Assembly (NCBI GenBank): GCA_964651095.1
Contig: CAZYWO010000095.1
Location: 1-7,814 of the forward strand
Source of the DNA: SUG1106 sp964651095
GTDB taxonomy: Bacteria > Bacillota > Clostridia > Peptostreptococcales > Anaerovoracaceae
Length of the DNA: 7,814 bases
Direction: 5' to 3'
Shown in pieces: positions 5,635 through 7,814 of this stretch. A model generated the notes under the pieces. The model was not told the DNA's origin, made no database searches, and saw only the letters and a program-made list of their open reading frames with translations. The translations under genes were made by a program, and so were the position numbers. Positions within the stretch are counted from its first letter, which is position 1; each line of letters starts with the position of its first letter.

Positions 5635-5666
5635 AGCACCTTTGCTTATGCAGAGGTGCTTTTTTT
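5635..5666. terminator. Bidirectional intrinsic terminator after tRNA-Leu
   Basis: AGCACCTTTGC (5635-5645) pairs with GCAGAGGTGCT (5650-5660) over 11 bp with one G-U pair and a TTAT loop, followed by TTTTTT on the + strand. The seven or more A before the stem (5628-5634 region) give an equally good T-run on the - strand. It therefore ends the tRNA transcript and can also end the convergent nfeD-qmcA transcript. Confidence 0.92.
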
Positions 5667-5674
5667 ATAATAAG

Positions 5675-5697
5675 AGCCTGCTTTAAAGCAGGCTTTT
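5675..5697. terminator. 20-bp perfect palindrome, probable terminator of the SPFH/NfeD operon
   Basis: AGCCTGCTTTAAAGCAGGCT (5675-5694) is a perfect palindrome able to form a stem of 8 bp with a TTAA loop. It lies 35 bases beyond the qmcA stop on the - strand. The tail is TTTTAT on the + strand and CTTATTATAAAAAAA on the - strand, so termination is plausible but the T-run is weaker than in the neighbouring hairpin. Used together, the two hairpins would separate the convergent units. Confidence 0.6.
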
Positions 5698-5728
5698 ATT
5701 GGCTTTTATTTTCGTTTATATCATAACT

Positions 5729-6625
5729 TTATTTCATAATTTCCTTAGCAGAAGCAGCCAGACCTGCAAGTCCCTGAATCTCCGAAGGAATGATAATCTT
5801 GGTTGCCTGACCGTCTGCTGCTTTCTGGAAAGCTTCAAGACTTTTGAGTTTAATAACTGCATCGTCAAGTTCCGCTTCTTTAATCATCTTTAAACCGTCT
5901 GCTGTAGCCTTATTAAGCATAAGTATGGCTTCGGACTGACCTTCAGCTTCCTTAATTGCAGTTTGCTTTTTAGCTTCTGCCTGAAGAATTGCAGCTTCCT
6001 TCTGACCTTCAGCGATAAGGATTGCCGATTTCTTTTCACCTTCAGCGATAAGGATTGCTTCACGTCTTTCACGTTCAGCCCTCATTTGTTTTTCCATGGC
6101 AGTTTGAATGTCGCGAGGAGGCGTGATATTCTTTACTTCTACACGATTTATTTTAATTCCCCAAGGGTCGGTTGCTTCATCTAAAACCAGTCTAATCTTA
6201 CCGTTGATGTGTTCACGGCTTGTCAGTGATTCATCAAGCTCAAGTTCGCCGATAATATTTCTTAATGTAGTTGCTGTCAGATTTTCGATAGCGTCCATTG
6301 GGCTTTCAACGCCGTAAGCATAAAGTTTAGGGTCTGTAATCTGGAAATAAATTACCGTGTCAATTTCCATAGTAACGTTATCCTTGGTGATTACAGGCTG
6401 AGGTGGGAAATCAATAACTTTTTCTTTTAAAGAAACCTTACGCGCAATTTTATCGATTAGAGGAACTTTAAAGTGAATTCCTACCTGCCATGTGCCGTGA
6501 TATGCACCTAATCTTTCCACTACATAAGCTCTTGCCTGCGGAACGATTCTGATATTGGTTACCAAAAGTCCGATAATAACTGCAAGAAAAATTGCTAAAG
6601 CAACCCATTTAATAATTACATCCAT
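5729..6625 (-). CDS. qmcA: QmcA-type SPFH/Band 7 (stomatin-prohibitin) membrane protein
   Basis: A 298-residue SPFH protein of the family that forms large oligomers organising membrane microdomains. One N-terminal membrane anchor (about 5-22) is followed by the Band 7 domain (about 24-180), with RIVPQARAYVVERLG (26-40), FKVPLIDKI (52-60) and TLRNIIGELELDE (120-132), as in E. coli QmcA. Residues 189-235 form an 11-residue repeat coiled coil built on (A)AILIAEG(E/Q)K; the C-terminal part ends in IIIPSEIQGLAGLAASAKEIMK-like hydrophobic sequence. ATG 6625 has AAAGGAAAG ending about 5 bases upstream on the - strand. It follows the NfeD gene by 44 bases, the usual partnership of SPFH and NfeD proteins. 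The exact role in this organism is unknown; membrane quality control or lipid-domain scaffolding is inferred from the family. Confidence 0.93.
   Translation of the reverse strand: MDVIIKWVALAIFLAVIIGLLVTNIRIVPQARAYVVERLGAYHGTWQVGIHFKVPLIDKIARKVSLKEKVIDFPPQPVITKDNVTMEIDTVIYFQITDPKLYAYGVESPMDAIENLTATTLRNIIGELELDESLTSREHINGKIRLVLDEATDPWGIKINRVEVKNITPPRDIQTAMEKQMRAERERREAILIAEGEKKSAILIAEGQKEAAILQAEAKKQTAIKEAEGQSEAILMLNKATADGLKMIKEAELDDAVIKLKSLEAFQKAADGQATKIIIPSEIQGLAGLAASAKEIMK
6005..6058 (-). repeat. 21-bp direct repeat inside the SPFH coiled coil
   Basis: ACCTTCAGCGATAAGGATTGC-type sequence occurs identically at 6005-6025 and 6038-6058 (given as the + strand), 33 bases apart. This equals one 11-residue unit, AILIAEGEKKS followed by AILIAEGQKEA, so the repeat is in frame and matches a protein repeat unit. 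Confidence 0.9.
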
Positions 6626-6669
6626 TTTTCTTTCCTTTCTTTTTCTCTAAATTCAAAATACTTTATTAT

Positions 6670-7128
6670 CTAGTTGTTTTTTATAGGTGAAACGATAACT
6701 TTTACCCCTTCGACTGCTATTACCTTTACCAGTTGGTTTACTTCAATTGTATCCTGCGGATTTTCCGCAACAGCTGACCAACTTTGACCGTTGATTTTAA
6801 CTCGACCTACTTCATAAGGAAGAATAGGATTTATTACTACGGCCTTTTCTCCTATAATAGCATCTACGTTTGTCTTTTCTGAACCTGTTTTAAGCTTTTC
6901 CACGAAAATCTTTCGAGTAAAAACCAAAAGGCAGATCGAAACTATCAAGAAAATCGCTATTTGCACCGGGATAGACGCGTCAAAGAACGACGCGATCAAT
7001 GCAACAAATGCGCCCACAGCAAACCATATAGTAGCCAGTCCTATGGTTAAAACTTCAATTATAAGAAATATCAACGCGACGGACAGCCAAAATACAGTCA
7101 TACTAATGTAAAGTCCGAATACTATCAT
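6670..7128 (-). CDS. NfeD/YbbJ-type membrane protein
   Basis: A 152-residue short NfeD-family protein, partner of SPFH proteins. Three hydrophobic segments are visible (about 8-28, 30-50 and 54-71), followed by a basic RKIFVEKLK and a soluble C-terminal OB-fold domain (about 85-148) with the family pattern GRVKINGQSWSAVAE (107-121). It lacks the ClpP-like protease domain of long NfeD proteins. Family knowledge suggests that the OB domain faces the cytoplasm and works with the SPFH oligomer encoded 44 bases downstream, probably from one mRNA. The ATG at 7128 has only a G-rich run (GGGGG) about 15 bases upstream, which is too far for a good ribosome-binding site. A start at the ATG at 7101 (residue 10) would have even less support, so the start is moderately uncertain. 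Confidence 0.9.
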   Translation of the reverse strand: MIVFGLYISMTVFWLSVALIFLIIEVLTIGLATIWFAVGAFVALIASFFDASIPVQIAIFLIVSICLLVFTRKIFVEKLKTGSEKTNVDAIIGEKAVVINPILPYEVGRVKINGQSWSAVAENPQDTIEVNQLVKVIAVEGVKVIVSPIKNN

Positions 7129-7169
7129 AATTTTGTATGTTTTCCCCCTTTTTATAATATTTTAACATT

Positions 7170-7178
7170 AGTATAACA
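7170..7178 (-). promoter_or_regulatory. Possible extended -10 promoter of the NfeD-SPFH operon
   Basis: Read on the - strand, TGTTATACT (7178-7170) is an extended -10 motif, TGn followed by TATACT, 41 bases before the NfeD start. The -35 position (TAGCAC) is poor, as can be the case for extended -10 promoters. A second option is TAAAAT about 11 bases further downstream with CTGAAA as its -35. The 157-base divergent spacer to the glyoxalase gene holds nothing else clear. Confidence 0.35.
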
Positions 7179-7285
7179 TTTTTCAGTTCTCTGTGCTACT
7201 TTTATATTTTATTTTGTGTAAGAAAGTGCTAAAATAATATTGGTTTAAATGGGAAAAATTGAAATATAAAGGTCAGGAGGATAAA

Positions 7286-7657
7286 ATGAAATTTGAAATG
7301 TATCATAGCTGTATTACAGTTTTAGATTTAGATAAGTCACTGAAATTTTACAGTGAAGCGCTTGGACTTCAGGAATTAAGAAGAATGGAAGCAGATGACG
7401 GTTCATATAAAATCGTTTTTTTAGGTCATAAGGATTGCGCCTGCCAATTGGAAGTTACATGGTATGCGGATCGCAGTGAGCCATATAATCTTGGCGATAA
7501 TGAAATACACGTAGGATTTAGGGTTGACGATTACGAGGCTGCCAAGTCCAAGCATGAGAAAATGGGCTGCATATGCTTCGAGAATAAGGACATGGGAATT
7601 TATTTTATCGAGGATCCGGACGGATACTGGATGGAGATTGTGCCGGAAAGACGATAG
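7286..7657 (+). CDS. VOC-family protein, glyoxalase I-like
   Basis: A 123-residue vicinal-oxygen-chelate protein with two beta-alpha-beta-beta-beta units: HSCITVLDLDKSLKFYSEAL (7-26) opens the first and HVGFRVDDYEAAKSKHEKMG (75-94) the second. H7, E56 (in QLEV), H75 and E117 (in WMEIV) line up by eye with the four metal ligands of E. coli glyoxalase I (H5, E56, H74, E122). The loop before FIEDPDG is shorter than in that enzyme. Glyoxalase I isomerises the methylglyoxal-thiol adduct; which thiol is used here cannot be seen. Other VOC activities remain possible. The ATG at 7286 has AGGAGG (7275-7280) 5 bases upstream; an upstream in-frame TTG at 7259 would read through that site. It is divergent from the NfeD gene, with no clear terminator after it. 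Confidence 0.88.
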   Translation: MKFEMYHSCITVLDLDKSLKFYSEALGLQELRRMEADDGSYKIVFLGHKDCACQLEVTWYADRSEPYNLGDNEIHVGFRVDDYEAAKSKHEKMGCICFENKDMGIYFIEDPDGYWMEIVPERR

Positions 7658-7717
7658 TGTAGATTTACAGGAAAAAATAAAATGTTGGCAAGATGGATAT
7701 ATCATGAGGCGACATCG

Positions 7718-7785
7718 AAAAGTCTGTTTTTTTGGTCGATTCATATCATATAAATCCTGCCAAGAGAGTGTGAACAAAAGTCTGT
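7718..7785 (+). repeat. Short direct repeat near the right edge
   Basis: AAAAGTCTGT occurs at 7718-7727 and 7776-7785. The second copy overlaps CTGTAAAT (7782-7789), which is the reverse complement of ATTTACAG (7663-7670). The right-hand 157 bases (7658-7814) contain only very short ORFs, none with a good ribosome-binding site and family resemblance. The repeats may be chance. Confidence 0.35.
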
Positions 7786-7814
7786 AAATGCAGATCTTCC
7801 ATGATAATGATTGG

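Noticed and set aside
5398..5639. Open frames on the - strand across the tRNA
   Set aside because: They translate the tRNA and AT-rich spacer and have no recognisable protein features. The stretch reading RSTGIEPACPG is the common artefact of tRNA antisense translation.
5544..5697. tRNA as an integration (att) site for a mobile element
   Set aside because: There is no integrase, no repeat of the tRNA 3' end and no foreign-looking DNA beside it in the window.
7259..7285. TTG start adding nine residues to the VOC protein
   Set aside because: The extension reads across the AGGAGG at 7275-7280 and is not part of the family fold.
7421..7814. Overlapping frames on both strands at the right edge
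   Set aside because: They mostly lie in other frames of the VOC gene; the part beyond 7657 lacks a ribosome-binding site or any family resemblance.

Overview
The window looks like chromosome from a low-GC Gram-positive anaerobe, most likely a Clostridia-type Firmicute. The reasons are AT-rich intergenic DNA, strong AGGAGG ribosome-binding sites, an FMN riboswitch heading a ribD-ribE-ribBA-ribH operon in the Bacillus/Clostridium order, a tRNA with encoded CCA, and cysteine-rich cytoplasmic proteins. The taxonomic call is inference; there is no rRNA or other marker to settle it.

Positions 1-4700 hold a riboflavin operon on the + strand. A probable -10 box lies at the very left edge, followed by an FMN riboswitch (21-136), its intrinsic terminator (158-194), an AT-rich inverted repeat, a second terminator-like hairpin (234-268) and a 12-bp tandem duplication just before the ribD ribosome-binding site. 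Then come ribD (deaminase/reductase), ribE (riboflavin synthase), ribBA (DHBP synthase/GTP cyclohydrolase II), ribH (lumazine synthase) and a HAD-family phosphatase whose start codon overlaps the ribH stop. RibBA, RibD, RibH and RibE supply every step from GTP and ribulose 5-phosphate to riboflavin except one: dephosphorylation of the ribitylaminouracil phosphate. The HAD gene is a natural candidate for that step. A hairpin at the end of the HAD gene probably closes the operon and also stops transcription from the convergent gene.

Positions 4771-5334 (- strand) encode a cytoplasmic protein made of two DUF305-like halves, each with an MIPHH motif, and rich in cysteine. The spacer 5335-5543 contains a possible 27-residue small ORF and a good sigma-A promoter for a single tRNA-Leu (5544-5629). 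Its anticodon reads AAG, which is uncommon in bacteria. A strong hairpin terminator with T-runs on both strands follows, then a 20-bp palindrome.

Positions 5729-7128 (- strand) hold a membrane pair, an NfeD/YbbJ-type protein followed by a QmcA-type SPFH/Band 7 protein. This is a widespread membrane-organisation gene pair. The SPFH protein has an 11-residue repeat region, part of which is a near-recent 21-bp DNA repeat. Positions 7286-7657 (+ strand) encode a small VOC/glyoxalase I-like protein that keeps all four expected metal ligands. The last 157 bases contain no gene I can support.

Nothing in the window looks like a mobile element, CRISPR array or defence system. The best leads are the HAD phosphatase in the riboflavin operon, the layered leader with two terminator-like hairpins, the duplicated DUF305 protein and the tRNA-Leu(AAG).
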